Part shown: positions 27,010 to 36,338 of the stretch, one piece after another | Position numbering within the stretch: the first letter of the stretch is position 1 | How the letters are laid out: every line of letters begins with the position of its first letter | Source: Sinomicrobium pectinilyticum | GTDB taxonomy: Bacteria > Bacteroidota > Bacteroidia > Flavobacteriales > Flavobacteriaceae | Direction: 5' to 3' | Assembly: GCF_003725735.1 (NCBI RefSeq) | Contig: NZ_RJTM01000013.1 | Coordinates: 1 to 64,000, forward strand | Length of the DNA: 64,000 bases | The notes under the pieces: generated by a model | What the model saw: the letters and a program-made list of their open reading frames with translations, nothing else | What the model was told of the DNA's origin: nothing | The model's database searches: none | Made by a program: the position numbers and the translations under genes

Positions 27010-30000
27010 CTATATGGGGTAGATGCGGATATCGCGGTCTATGAATACCAGAAACTCTTCGGTAACGGTATAGCCCATTTCGGAGAGGATGTCTTTGTAT
27101 TGCCGTAGTTGTCGTTCGTATTTTTTATCATACCCCCCCGTTTTGTAATCGAGGATAACGGCATTGCCCCCTTCGTCGACCGCTATCCTGTCCGGCCGCA
27201 GGGTTTCCCCTTGTAGGGTAAAGATGTCTTTTTCATTGAACACGGTATAAGCAGGGGTGAAGTATTTACCTATCTGCGGATGTGTTGTCACGGCCCGGAG
27301 CCGCTCCGTAAATTTTGCTTCATCGGAAGGAGGTATGGTGCCGCGTATTACTGCCTCCCGGACTGCGTTCTCCACATCGGAGCTATAGCGCACCTGTGCC
27401 AGAAGGTTGTGGTAAATGTTCCCCGTTTCGATGGCCTCGTCGAGACCGGCGCTCCACAGGGCGCCGGACCTGGTAATAATGCGGAACTTCTGCCTTTCCG
27501 AAATGTTGGAAACATACGGAATGTAAGGCGTATCCGGTAAAAATGTTTCCCGCGATTTTTTTTGCAGCATGCCGGCGGCTTCCCTGGTGGGAAAATCGTA
27601 AACTTTTTTTCCTTCGTTCCAGTACCCTTCGGCTTTGAGAAAATGGATGAATAAGCCCGAAAAAGACCTGGTGTTTTCCCTGCCGTCTCTGTCGATATCC
27701 GTTTTACCTATAATATGGAGTTGTTCCACCGCACGCGTAAGGGCTACATAGAGGATATTAAAACTGTCCAGTTCCAGTTTGGCATCATACTCGGCTACCA
27801 TCGCTGCCCCGTAATCGCCGAGGTACTCCAGGTCCTTGTTCTTGGATATCAAAGCGTAAGGTATGCCGAAGGTGTCTTTGTCGACAGGGAACCAGACGAG
27901 CGGGTCGCGGTCCTCGTATATATTGGTATCGGCAAAGGGAAAGATCACCACGGGGAACTGAAGCCCTTTGGATTTGTGAATGGTCATGATCTGAACGGCA
28001 TCAATACCTTTGGGGGCTACGATACCGAGGGTGTCTTTTTTCTTTTCCCAATAGGTCAGGAACTCGGCGGGCCCGGTATGATTACGGTTTACCTGTTCCA
28101 GGACCACATCCAGGAAATATTGCAGGTAGGCATCGGAAAGATCATTGAGCTCAAAACAGGCTATGGCATACTGAATGGCATCGTACAGGGAACGTTGCAG
28201 AAAGATTTCGGGAGAAAAATTGCTCGCATCCCATACCGGGGACATATTCTCCAGGCCGGAGCAGAGGTAGCGGTGCTTGTCTGCCACATTTTCTTTTTCT
28301 GCGAGGAACATGAGTAGCTGTAAGCGGGTTTCCCTGTTTTCCGGCTGTAAAAAACAGTACATCAGATGAACCAGGAACAGTATTTTCGGGTGGTTTTTAA
28401 GTAAAAGGGATTCGGAGGAAATAACCGGGATACCGTTTTCCTGCAAATGTCCTGCCAACAGGGCGCCCTGGTCTTTCTTCCGGGTAAGTATACAGATGTC
28501 ATTCATGGTAAAACCCTGCTCCCGGAGCGCTGTTATTTTTTGTAAAGTGAGATCGCAGTAATCCCTGCGGATGTCTTCGCTCTCTTTGTCCAGGAAAGAA
28601 ATGCTTACCGCCCCGCCTTTCTTGGAGTTGGGTTCCTGGTGGCTCTTATTCTCGTAAAGGTCCCTGTACTGGGGAAATGATAAATGTTCGGCGGTATGCC
28701 GGAAGAAACGGTTGTTGAACCGGATGATCTCGTCAAAACTGCGGTAATTGATGGGAAGGGGCTCTACTTCCTGTTTTATCTGGAAAGGTGTTTCTACTTC
28801 ATTGTACAGGTTGATGAACTGTTCTGCCTTTCCGCCCCGCCAGCGGTAAATAGCCTGTTTGGCGTCGCCTACGAGGAGCAGCGTGCCCCTTTTTCCGGCG
28901 ACGGATTCTCCTTCGAGTGCGTTACCGATAAGCGGCTGGAGGTTTTTCCACTGCATTTCGGAAGTATCCTGGAACTCATCAATGAAATAATGCCGGTATT
29001 TTTCCCCGAGACGCTCATAGATAAAAGGAGCGGGCTGGTCCCTGATGACTCCTGCCAGGATGCGGTTAAATTCGGAAATGGGCATCAGGTTTTCGGTTTC
29101 CTTGATGTGGTTTAACTCCTGGTTAATAGCGTTCAGCAGGGACAGGGGAATAAGTTTACCCCGGAAATTCCGCAAAAACTGCGTGTGGAAAAACAGCGTT
29201 CGCGTATTTTCGAAAAGAGATGCTATCTGCGGTTGCAGCTGATCTATGATACCGGTCTTTTCCGGGTTTTTCTTTTCCGTAGCTTTGGTGTAAAGTGGTG
29301 CCGAACGGATTTCTTCCTGCCATTTCTTCTTCTGGAAATCCGTGCTTTTTAAAGCGTTCTCTTCGGCCTTTCGAAAAAAAGTCGGAATGGAACTCCGGGT
29401 AAAATCTTCCGGGGCCAGCCCGTGAGTTTCCATTGTGGTAAAGAATGTGCCGGCGTTTTCGGCAAGCTGCTTTTCGTCTTTCCGTATCTGGTTTTTGAGC
29501 AGGGAGGACAGTTTTTTCAGGTCGGCCAGTTCTTTGTTTTCAATTTCCCGGATGTGCTCGTAATGGTTTTCCTCAAGCAGCAGCCGGGCTGTTTTTTTCA
29601 GGTCGAGACTGATGTCCCAGCTTTTATCGTCGTCGGCTTTTTCCAGCGCAAAGTCTACAAGTACCCTGGTCAGCAGCTGGTCTTCCCCGGCTTTATAGAC
29701 AAGCCTGTCTACTGCTTCATTAAGCAGGGAAACGGTATCTATGGCCACTTCGAAATTTACGGGAAGATGAAGGTCATGGGCAAAGGCCCGCAACAGGCGA
29801 TGGTTGAACTTATCAATGGTGGCAATATCGAAAAAGGCATAGTTGTGTAAGATCCTTTTCAATACTTTTTTTGCCCTGTCGTGTAGGGTGAGCTCGTCGA
29901 GGTCCAGTTCCTCCCGGAGCTGGTCAAACATATGGGTGGGCGAGGAGAGGATGTTTTCGGAAGCCATCTCGCGAAGGCTGTTTATCACCCGTTCCTTCAT

Positions 30001-30159
30001 TTCGTTTACGGCCTTGTTGGTAAAGGTAATGGCAAGTATTTGTTTATAAGTATCCGGGTATTCGGAAGCAAGTAATAGTTTCAGGTACTCCCTTACCAGT
30101 GTAAAGGTTTTTCCCGAACCTGCCGATGCATTGTATATTTGAAATGGAGTTGCGGACAA
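27010..30159 (-). CDS. AddA-like UvrD/Rep helicase-nuclease
   Basis: The 1049-residue superfamily 1A helicase with a fused RecB-type nuclease probably resects double-strand breaks for RecA. Walker A is ASAGSGKT at residues 11-18, Walker B is FIDEFQDTSEMQW, and motif III/IV parts are LLLVGDAKQAIYRWRGG. Motif V is MTIHKSKGLQFPVV, motif VI is YVALTRAVEQLHI, and the nuclease centre is VILDYKTG at 1001-1008 (D1004, K1006). The start codon is TTG at 30159: an in-frame TAA lies two codons upstream and no ATG precedes Walker A. The AddB-like partner is 3.2 kb downstream rather than adjacent. Confidence 0.92.
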   Translation of the reverse strand: MSATPFQIYNASAGSGKTFTLVREYLKLLLASEYPDTYKQILAITFTNKAVNEMKERVINSLREMASENILSSPTHMFDQLREELDLDELTLHDRAKKVLKRILHNYAFFDIATIDKFNHRLLRAFAHDLHLPVNFEVAIDTVSLLNEAVDRLVYKAGEDQLLTRVLVDFALEKADDDKSWDISLDLKKTARLLLEENHYEHIREIENKELADLKKLSSLLKNQIRKDEKQLAENAGTFFTTMETHGLAPEDFTRSSIPTFFRKAEENALKSTDFQKKKWQEEIRSAPLYTKATEKKNPEKTGIIDQLQPQIASLFENTRTLFFHTQFLRNFRGKLIPLSLLNAINQELNHIKETENLMPISEFNRILAGVIRDQPAPFIYERLGEKYRHYFIDEFQDTSEMQWKNLQPLIGNALEGESVAGKRGTLLLVGDAKQAIYRWRGGKAEQFINLYNEVETPFQIKQEVEPLPINYRSFDEIIRFNNRFFRHTAEHLSFPQYRDLYENKSHQEPNSKKGGAVSISFLDKESEDIRRDYCDLTLQKITALREQGFTMNDICILTRKKDQGALLAGHLQENGIPVISSESLLLKNHPKILFLVHLMYCFLQPENRETRLQLLMFLAEKENVADKHRYLCSGLENMSPVWDASNFSPEIFLQRSLYDAIQYAIACFELNDLSDAYLQYFLDVVLEQVNRNHTGPAEFLTYWEKKKDTLGIVAPKGIDAVQIMTIHKSKGLQFPVVIFPFADTNIYEDRDPLVWFPVDKDTFGIPYALISKNKDLEYLGDYGAAMVAEYDAKLELDSFNILYVALTRAVEQLHIIGKTDIDRDGRENTRSFSGLFIHFLKAEGYWNEGKKVYDFPTREAAGMLQKKSRETFLPDTPYIPYVSNISERQKFRIITRSGALWSAGLDEAIETGNIYHNLLAQVRYSSDVENAVREAVIRGTIPPSDEAKFTERLRAVTTHPQIGKYFTPAYTVFNEKDIFTLQGETLRPDRIAVDEGGNAVILDYKTGGYDKKYERQLRQYKDILSEMGYTVTEEFLVFIDRDIRIYPI

Positions 30160-30361
30160 ATCTTATATAATTAGGGTTCTGCGGAGAGACGATTTTGAAA
30201 AGAGAAAAACAGAAAAGATGATTGGCGGTATTTGCTCAAATGACTTTCCGGCACTTTTCCCCCTTTTCTCTCCCGGGAAATCACCGGTTTACCCGATATG
30301 TGATTTCTATGGCAAAATAAGCAATCTTTATGAGTTCTTTACTATTTATTATTATGGATTG

Positions 30362-30383
30362 TTTAAGTTTATACTTAAATTTG
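30362..30383 (+). promoter_or_regulatory. sodA promoter region with inverted repeat
   Basis: TAAATTTG at 30376-30383 fits the -7 consensus, 40 bp before the sodA ATG. It overlaps TTTAAGT (30362-30368) and ACTTAAA (30373-30379), a 7 bp inverted repeat with a 4 bp spacer, which is where a repressor would sit. The regulator is not identifiable, and a well-spaced -33 box is not seen. Confidence 0.5.
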
Positions 30384-30423
30384 TTACTTACAAGTATTAA
30401 CTAATAATCTAAAATTTGATATC

Positions 30424-31032
30424 ATGGCTTTTGAATTACCGAAATTACCGTATGCATATGATGCTTTAGAGCCTCATATTGATGCACGTACAATGGAAAT
30501 ACATCATACGAAACACCACAACGGGTATACCGCAAACCTGAATAAAGCGATTGAAGGAACAAACCTGGAAGGGAAGTCTATTGAAGAGATCCTTACCGGC
30601 CTGGATATGGGGAACGCTGCTGTCCGGAATAACGGGGGCGGGTTTTATAACCACAACCTGTTCTGGCAGATCATGTCTCCGAACGGGGGAGATGCTCCTT
30701 CGGGTGAACTGGCTGCGGCTATCGACGAGGCCTTTGGTTCTTTTGAAGCTTTTAAGGATGCGTTTTCAAAAGCCGCTGCCACAAGGTTCGGTTCCGGGTG
30801 GGCATGGCTTTGTGTGCACAAAGGAGGTAAAGTGGAAGTTTGTTCTTCTGCAAACCAGGATAACCCGTTAATGCCCGAAATAGGTTGCGGCGGGACCCCG
30901 ATACTGGGACTGGACGTATGGGAGCATGCCTATTACCTGAACTATCAGAACAGGAGACCGGATTATATCACGGCATTTTTTAACGTGATAAACTGGGATA
31001 AAGTAGCTGAACTTTACGCAGCCAATAAGTAA
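30424..31032 (+). CDS. sodA: Superoxide dismutase, Mn type
   Basis: The 202-residue cytoplasmic enzyme converts superoxide to oxygen and hydrogen peroxide. Metal ligands are H27, H77, D164 and H168 ([32 protein letters not shown]). Gln145 in SANQDNPLM is where Mn enzymes carry their outer-sphere glutamine, while the N-terminal site used by Fe enzymes has glycine (GGGFYNH). This points to manganese, or cambialistic use. There is no signal peptide. The gene stands alone with its own promoter and terminator. Confidence 0.95.
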   Translation: MAFELPKLPYAYDALEPHIDARTMEIHHTKHHNGYTANLNKAIEGTNLEGKSIEEILTGLDMGNAAVRNNGGGFYNHNLFWQIMSPNGGDAPSGELAAAIDEAFGSFEAFKDAFSKAAATRFGSGWAWLCVHKGGKVEVCSSANQDNPLMPEIGCGGTPILGLDVWEHAYYLNYQNRRPDYITAFFNVINWDKVAELYAANK

Positions 31033-31060
31033 AACGGACAGTAAAGTTAAACATATGAGA

Positions 31061-31087
31061 AGCGGGGCGGAAAGTCCCGCTTTTTTT
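31061..31087 (+). terminator. sodA terminator
   Basis: AGCGGG (31061-31066) and CCCGCT (31076-31081) form a 6 bp stem followed by a T7 tract. Confidence 0.75.
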
Positions 31088-31174
31088 ATGCGGTATCATA
31101 CGGATTTTTCCGGGACGGACGGGTGCCGGGTTCCCGGGGCACGGGCCGGAAAGAAAAACCGGGGGGATAGGGGA

Positions 31175-31207
31175 ATAAAAAAAGGCGGAGTGAAACTCCA
31201 CCTTTTT
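31175..31207. terminator. Bidirectional terminator after purF
   Basis: AAAAGGCGGAGT and ACTCCACCTTTT form a stem with one C-A mismatch and a 3-4 nt loop, with A-tract and T-tract on opposite sides. It lies ~150 bp after the purF stop codon. Confidence 0.7.
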
Positions 31208-31360
31208 GCCCCAAATCTTACCATGAACTTAACCTACTTATGCTATGGTGATTCAAATGTATGTCGGGAAATCTTACCGGTAAAATTAATTCGATGAATT
31301 ACATATAAATCCGATAAAGAGAAGGTTATGAAAAAGTTATTTTTCGGTTGTGCCTCATAA

Positions 31361-33259
31361 CTAATAAGCCCGCCCTTTATTGCCTTCGTAAAAATTGATA
31401 AATGCCCGGTTTACTACCCGGTTACCACCAGGTGTGGGGTAGTTTCCGGTAAAGTACCAGTCTCCCAGGTTTTTGGGGCATGCCTTGTGGAGGTTTTCCA
31501 CGGACTGGAAGATTATCTTTACTTTGGCCCGGATATCATCCGTGCAAAGGAGCTGCGATATTTTTTCGGATATCTCTTCATCGGTAAACGGAGCGTATAA
31601 CTGCTGTACCGCATTTTTCACATCCGTATCCGGGTAACCCACCTGTTCCCTGCATTCCCCGTATATTTTTTCTACGACATCATAAGTGCCTTTTTCTTTA
31701 TGTAGTTCAAGGGCAGCACGGAAGGCTACAAGATCTTCCAGCCGGGCCATGTCTATACCGTAGCAATCCGGGTACCGGATCTGCGGTGCAGAAGATACCA
31801 CAACAATGGATTTAGGGTTCAGGCGGTCCATCATCCGGATGATACTTTTCTTCAGCGTAGTGCCCCTTACTATACTGTCGTCGATGATTACCAGGTTGTC
31901 CTCCGGTTGTATAACACCGTAAGTAACGTCATAGACGTGTGCGACCAGGTCGTCCCGGCTGCTGTCTTCCGTAATGAAAGTACGGAGTTTTACGTCTTTG
32001 ATGGCTATCTTTTCCGTCCGGAGCCTTCTGGACAGTATCTCCGTAAGACGTTCGTCGGTAAGGGTTTCTTTTTCGTCCAGTATCTGCCTGTTCTTTTCCT
32101 TGTTCAATTCGTCTTGGGCAGCTTCTACCAGCCCGTAAAAGGATGTTTCGGCAGTGTTCGGAATATAGGAGAATACGGTGTTGGAAGTATCTTTGTTGAT
32201 GGCATCCAGTACTTTGGGCATCAGTAACCTTCCGAGGTCCTTACGCTCTTTATATATTTCGGCATCACTTCCTCGCGAAAAGTATATTCTTTCGAAAGAG
32301 CATGCTTTCCGTTCCAGCGGATCGAGTATCTTCTTGTGGGATATCTTTCCGTTGGCTTTTATGATAACCGCATGTCCCGGGGTTATTTCCTCTACTTTTT
32401 CAAAAGGTACGTTAAACACGGTCTGGATTACCGGGCGTTCCGAAGCAATGACCACAATTTCGTCATCGTGATAGTAGTATGCGGGACGTATACCTGCGGG
32501 ATCGCGCAGTACAAAGGAATCACCGTGCCCTAACAATCCTGCCATGGCATATCCGCCGTCCCAGTTCTTGGCAGATTTCCGTAGTATCTTGGCTACGTTC
32601 AGCCTTTCCGCAATAAGGGGAGAGGCCTCCATTTTGTTGTAACCTTCGTTTTTTATCTCCTTGTAGAGCTTGGCTACCGCATCGTCCAGAAAATGCCCGA
32701 TCTTTTCCATCACCGTTATGGTATCTGCCTTTTCTTTCGGGTGCTGTCCGAGGCGGATGAGGTTGTCAAAAAGCTCGTTGACATTGGTCATGTTAAAATT
32801 TCCGGCAACAATAAGGTTGCGGTGCTTCCAGTTGTTCTGGCGCAGTAAGGGCTGTACGTTCTCAATGCTGTTTTTGCCATAGGTACCGTAACGCACATGT
32901 CCGAGGAACAATTCACCGAGATAGGGGATATGCTTTTTCTGGAGTTGCACGTCATTTTCATATTCCGGATTTTCTTTCAGCGTGTTGTTTATCCGGGTAT
33001 TTATCTGGGAAAAGATATCCTGTATGGGTTGCGACTGATTGGAACGTACCCGGCTTATATACCGTTCTCCGGGATTTACGTCCAGTTTGATGCTGGCAAA
33101 CCCGGCGCCATCCTGTCCGCGGTTGTGCTGCTTCTCCATCATCAGGTACATCTTGTTTACCCCGTAAAATGCACTGCCGTATTTTTCCCTGTAGTATTCG
33201 AGAGGTTTCAGGAGTCTTATTACGGCAATACCGCATTCGTGTTTAATAGCGTCGCTCAT
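31361..33259 (-). CDS. purF: Amidophosphoribosyltransferase
   Basis: PurF makes 5-phosphoribosylamine from PRPP and glutamine, the first committed step of purine synthesis. The N-terminal glutaminase nucleophile is C9 (HECGIAV); in relatives a short propeptide before this cysteine is removed. The QHNRGQDGAGFAS segment (45-57) belongs to the class II glutamine amidotransferase fold. The PRPP loop is LVIIDDSIVRGTT in the phosphoribosyltransferase half. At 632 residues it is well over 100 longer than E. coli PurF (505), the long form usual in Flavobacteriia. Its gene follows the PfkB kinase gene, with a terminator hairpin between them. Confidence 0.9.
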   Translation of the reverse strand: MSDAIKHECGIAVIRLLKPLEYYREKYGSAFYGVNKMYLMMEKQHNRGQDGAGFASIKLDVNPGERYISRVRSNQSQPIQDIFSQINTRINNTLKENPEYENDVQLQKKHIPYLGELFLGHVRYGTYGKNSIENVQPLLRQNNWKHRNLIVAGNFNMTNVNELFDNLIRLGQHPKEKADTITVMEKIGHFLDDAVAKLYKEIKNEGYNKMEASPLIAERLNVAKILRKSAKNWDGGYAMAGLLGHGDSFVLRDPAGIRPAYYYHDDEIVVIASERPVIQTVFNVPFEKVEEITPGHAVIIKANGKISHKKILDPLERKACSFERIYFSRGSDAEIYKERKDLGRLLMPKVLDAINKDTSNTVFSYIPNTAETSFYGLVEAAQDELNKEKNRQILDEKETLTDERLTEILSRRLRTEKIAIKDVKLRTFITEDSSRDDLVAHVYDVTYGVIQPEDNLVIIDDSIVRGTTLKKSIIRMMDRLNPKSIVVVSSAPQIRYPDCYGIDMARLEDLVAFRAALELHKEKGTYDVVEKIYGECREQVGYPDTDVKNAVQQLYAPFTDEEISEKISQLLCTDDIRAKVKIIFQSVENLHKACPKNLGDWYFTGNYPTPGGNRVVNRAFINFYEGNKGRAY

Positions 33260-33284
33260 CGATGTTGTTGTGTTTGTATGAACT

Positions 33285-33310
33285 AAAAAGGCCCTGAAAA
33301 TTCAGGGCGC
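33285..33310 (-). terminator. Terminator between the PfkB kinase gene and purF
   Basis: GCCCTGAA (33291-33298) and TTCAGGGC (33301-33308) form an 8 bp stem with a tight 2 nt loop. On the minus strand CTTTTTAG follows. Confidence 0.75.
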
Positions 33311-33314
33311 GATA

Positions 33315-34241
33315 TTATGTTAATTCTATTTCGAACTGTGTCAATTGCTTAAACTGCAGGAGTCTTTGCTGTATTTCCTTTTTCGAGAGCTCCTGCATTC
33401 GCTCCGTTCCGAATTTCTCTACGCAGAAAGAAGCGAGATTGGACCCGTAGATCACTGCGTTTTTCATGTTTTCAAAGGAGGTGTCTCCTGTTGCTGCAAT
33501 ATATCCGGAAAAAGCCCCGGCAAAAGTGTCGCCGGCGCCCGTGGGATCAAATACTTCTTCCAGGGGAAGTGCGGGAGCAAAGAAAACATTGTCTTTGTGG
33601 AATAACAGCGCACCGTGCTCTCCTTTTTTAATTACTACATATTCCGGTCCCATTGCTCTTATTTTCTGCGCCGCTTTTACCAGCGAATATTCATTGGTGA
33701 GCTGACGGGCTTCTTCGTCATTGATAGTGATGACATCTACCCTGGATATGACCAGCATAAGCTCATCCCAGGTGTTGTTCATCCAGAAATTCATGGTGTC
33801 CAGGACAATGAGCCTCGGTTTTTCGACCATTTGATCTATAACCCCGAGTTGTGTGCCGGGATGCAGGTTTCCCAGCATCACCACATCGGCATCCTTGTAA
33901 TTATCAGGGACCACAGGGTTGAAGTCTCCGAGTACATTGAGCTGTGTTTCGATAGTGTCCCTGGAGTTGAGGTCATTGTGGTATTTACCGCTCCAGAAAA
34001 AGGTTTTACCTCCTTTTACTATTTCTATGGCTGATATATCGATGTTCCTGTTCTGTAAGAGGGATAGGTATTTTCCGGGGAAGTCCTCACCTACGACGGA
34101 TACGATGGCAATGTCAATGTCGAATTGGGAAGCGGCCAGACCAATATAGGGAGCTGCGCCGCCGAGAATTTTGTCTGTTTTACCAAAAGGAGTCTCTATA
34201 GCATCAAAAGCCATGCTACCCACTGCTAACAGTTTACCCAT
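33315..34241 (-). CDS. PfkB-family sugar/nucleoside kinase
   Basis: The ~308-residue cytoplasmic ribokinase-superfamily enzyme has substrate contacts in KILGGAAPYIGLAASQF and the catalytic-base/anion-hole signature DPTGAGDTFAGAF near residue 245. The frame opens at a TTG at 34268, but the ATG at 34241 directly precedes GKLLAVGSMAFD, the usual first strand, and is preferred. The substrate cannot be told from the sequence. Position next to purF suggests nucleoside or ribose metabolism, but this gene order is common in Flavobacteriia without a proven link. Confidence 0.85.
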   Translation of the reverse strand: MGKLLAVGSMAFDAIETPFGKTDKILGGAAPYIGLAASQFDIDIAIVSVVGEDFPGKYLSLLQNRNIDISAIEIVKGGKTFFWSGKYHNDLNSRDTIETQLNVLGDFNPVVPDNYKDADVVMLGNLHPGTQLGVIDQMVEKPRLIVLDTMNFWMNNTWDELMLVISRVDVITINDEEARQLTNEYSLVKAAQKIRAMGPEYVVIKKGEHGALLFHKDNVFFAPALPLEEVFDPTGAGDTFAGAFSGYIAATGDTSFENMKNAVIYGSNLASFCVEKFGTERMQELSKKEIQQRLLQFKQLTQFEIELT

Positions 34242-34361
34242 GCTGAAATTTTTTGCAAACTTACGCAATTTTATTGCTTTCAGAAAATGGCCTGCCTTTT
34301 TATTGACGGGGTTGATATAAACCGGTTGAGCTCCGGCCGGCGGGAATCACGGATGAGGTCT

Positions 34362-34835
34362 TTATCCTGCCGCAAAGCCGTGATCCGTAGCCAGTTTTCC
34401 CTGTTTGGAAGCCTCAACGGCCAGGAAGTCGCAACGCTCATTCTGCGGGTGGTTGTTGTGCCCCTTGATCCAGTGGAAATGTACTTTATGCCTCCGGTAT
34501 TCTTTGAGGAACTCGGTCCAGAGATCCGCATTTTTTTTCCCTTTGAAATAATTGCGCTCCCAGTTGAATACCCATTTTTTTTCAACCGCATCGGCCACGT
34601 ATTTCGAATCGGTAAATACTTTTACGTTCGTACCCGGATGTTTCAGCTTTTTCAGGGCTGCGATAACCGCCATCAGTTCCATCCGGTTATTGGTAGTGTG
34701 TTTAAAACCCTGTGAAAATTCCTTTACGTATCTTTTTCCTACCCATTCCATTACAATTCCGTATCCTCCGGGGCCGGGATTTCCACGGGCGGCGCCGTCG
34801 GTATATATATGTACGTCAAAAGTGCTCACAGGCAA
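34362..34835 (-). CDS. rnhA: Ribonuclease HI
   Basis: RNase HI cuts the RNA strand of RNA-DNA hybrids. The four metal-binding acidic residues are D13 (YTDGAARGNPG), E53 (NNRMELMAVI), D76 (VFTDSKYV) and D136 (NERCDFLAVEA), all in place. The basic segment KKWVFNWERNYFKGKKN (~86-102) corresponds to the substrate-binding handle. Length is 157 residues (E. coli 155). It sits between the PfkB kinase and purN genes on the same strand. Confidence 0.95.
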   Translation of the reverse strand: MPVSTFDVHIYTDGAARGNPGPGGYGIVMEWVGKRYVKEFSQGFKHTTNNRMELMAVIAALKKLKHPGTNVKVFTDSKYVADAVEKKWVFNWERNYFKGKKNADLWTEFLKEYRRHKVHFHWIKGHNNHPQNERCDFLAVEASKQGKLATDHGFAAG

Positions 34836-34870
34836 AAGTGTTTAAGCCGTTGTAAAATTATTTCTGTGTT

Positions 34871-35440
34871 TTATCCCTTTGTCAGAAGCTTTTCGATTAC
34901 TTTGGGGAAATGCTCGTATTCCAGGGCATGGATTTTATGTGCAACATCCTCGGGGCTATCGGATGGCAATACTGCGGTTTCGGTTTGGAAAATAACCGCA
35001 CCTTCGTCATAATTTTCATTGACATAGTGTATGGTGATGCCGCTTGTGGTTTCCCGGTTTTCGGTTACGGCCCGGTGAACATTAAGGCCGTACATGCCCT
35101 TACCGCCATATTTGGGCAGCAATGCGGGGTGTATGTTAATAACGCTGTCGGGGAAGGCGCGGAGGATATTGTCGGGGAATTTCCACAGGAAACCGGCAAG
35201 TACAATAAGGTCCGGCCCTATACTTTTGAGTATGTTCAGGATAATATCGGAACGGTAAAGGGCTTTGCGGTTGAAGTACAGGGCTTCGATATCGTGTTTG
35301 TCAGCCCTGTCCAGCACACCTGCATTTCTTTTGTTCGAAAGCACCAGGGCCACCCGGACGTTCTCACTGTCTGAAAAATAACGTATGATATTTTCCGCAT
35401 TGGTTCCGGAACCCGAAGCGAATATGACAATTTTTTTCAC
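34871..35440 (-). CDS. purN: Phosphoribosylglycinamide formyltransferase
   Basis: PurN transfers a formyl group from 10-formyltetrahydrofolate to GAR, the third step of purine synthesis. The 189 residues include the phosphate loop GSGTNAENI (10-18) and the catalytic set N102, H104 (VINIHPALLPKYGGKGMYG) and D145 (NENYDEGAVIF). It starts 265 bp from the divergently read acpP. Two purine genes, purF and purN, thus lie close together without forming one operon. Confidence 0.95.
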   Translation of the reverse strand: MKKIVIFASGSGTNAENIIRYFSDSENVRVALVLSNKRNAGVLDRADKHDIEALYFNRKALYRSDIILNILKSIGPDLIVLAGFLWKFPDNILRAFPDSVINIHPALLPKYGGKGMYGLNVHRAVTENRETTSGITIHYVNENYDEGAVIFQTETAVLPSDSPEDVAHKIHALEYEHFPKVIEKLLTKG

Positions 35441-35646
35441 CGATACTTGTTTTTACGGGGTAAACGGATGATTACCGAGGTCGGATGAAAGCCGTTCTTA
35501 CTAGGCTTTTCTCTATATGTATAATCATCGTCCGTGCCCCTGTTTATCGCAGCAAAAGAAAGAATAATAATTAAGAATTAGAAATTAAAAGTAAATTCGG
35601 TATCTTATTTTTTATTAAATTACAGCCACATTTTGGAACTTAAATG

Positions 35647-35675
35647 TTGTTTTCAACCAAAGTTTTTTATTTTTG
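35647..35675 (+). promoter_or_regulatory. acpP promoter
   Basis: TTG (35647-35649), 18 bp, then TATTTTTG (35668-35675) fits the Bacteroidota consensus. The -7 box ends 30 bp before the acpP ATG. Confidence 0.7.
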
Positions 35676-35705
35676 CCAACAATTTAAATTTAAAAACTAA
35701 AGATT

Positions 35706-35939
35706 ATGTCAGACATTGCATCAAGAGTAAAAGCGATTATCGTAGACAAATTAGGTGTTGATGAAAATGAAGTTGTGCCGGAAGCTAGCTTCACAAACGA
35801 TCTCGGCGCAGACTCCTTAGACACTGTGGAATTAATCATGGAGTTTGAAAAAGAATTCGATATCCAGATTCCTGATGACCAGGCAGAAAATATCGCTACG
35901 GTAGAGCAGGCAATAAAATACATTGAAGAAGCAAAATAA
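35706..35939 (+). CDS. acpP: Acyl carrier protein
   Basis: The 77-residue acidic helical protein carries growing fatty acyl chains. Serine 37 in [11 protein letters not shown] is the attachment site of 4'-phosphopantetheine. It is followed by fabF and rnc in the order common among bacteria, but a strong terminator lies between acpP and fabF, which allows separate, higher acpP expression. Confidence 0.97.
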   Translation: MSDIASRVKAIIVDKLGVDENEVVPEASFTNDLGADSLDTVELIMEFEKEFDIQIPDDQAENIATVEQAIKYIEEAK

Positions 35940-36338
35940 GGAAGAACATTATATGCAATGAGTACGGATAGAATGCTTAGCTTTGTTTAAGCATTCTGTT
36001 TGTGCAAAATATATTGTATTAAATTATCTACACGTATTCGGGCTATGTCTGATGGACCCGGACTTGACAAAGAAGCAAGGTATGAAGGAGATATCTGAAA
36101 TATCTCCTTCTTTTTCCCTGTGTTCGGGTAAAGTTTTGCAAGGTTGAAAAGCTAGTTATCCCCCAGATCGTATCCTGTTATTCCATACTTTTTTTGTATG
36201 TTATGGGAACAGTTGGTGGCGGAAAGCGGATAGCGTAGTCGTTATCGGAACAGGTGTAACAAGCGCCCCGGAGGTTATTCCCCGGAAATGAGGTTCGTAG
36301 CGTATACATTAAAAATAGTTTGGACTAAATTTATTCGA
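35940..36338. other. acpP-fabF intergenic region with two hairpins
   Basis: Hairpin one pairs AGAATGCTTA (35970-35979) with TAAGCATTCT (35988-35997) and has a weak T-tract. Hairpin two is the terminator at 36084-36115. The last 220 bp before fabF should contain its promoter; no exact consensus was found. Confidence 0.7.
36084..36115 (+). terminator. Rho-independent terminator between acpP and fabF
   Basis: GAAGGAGATAT (36084-36094) and ATATCTCCTTC (36100-36110) form a perfect 11 bp stem with a 5 nt loop and a T5 tract. Confidence 0.85.

Larger units (their letters stand above)
31033..31360. other. Intergenic region between sodA and purF
   Basis: The region is convergent and noncoding. It holds the sodA terminator at 31061-31087 and a second hairpin at 31175-31207; nothing else is apparent. 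Confidence 0.6.

Noticed and set aside
34280-34591. Minus-strand frame of 103 codons overlapping rnhA
   Set aside because: It is out of frame with rnhA, whose four catalytic acids are intact, and has no family features.
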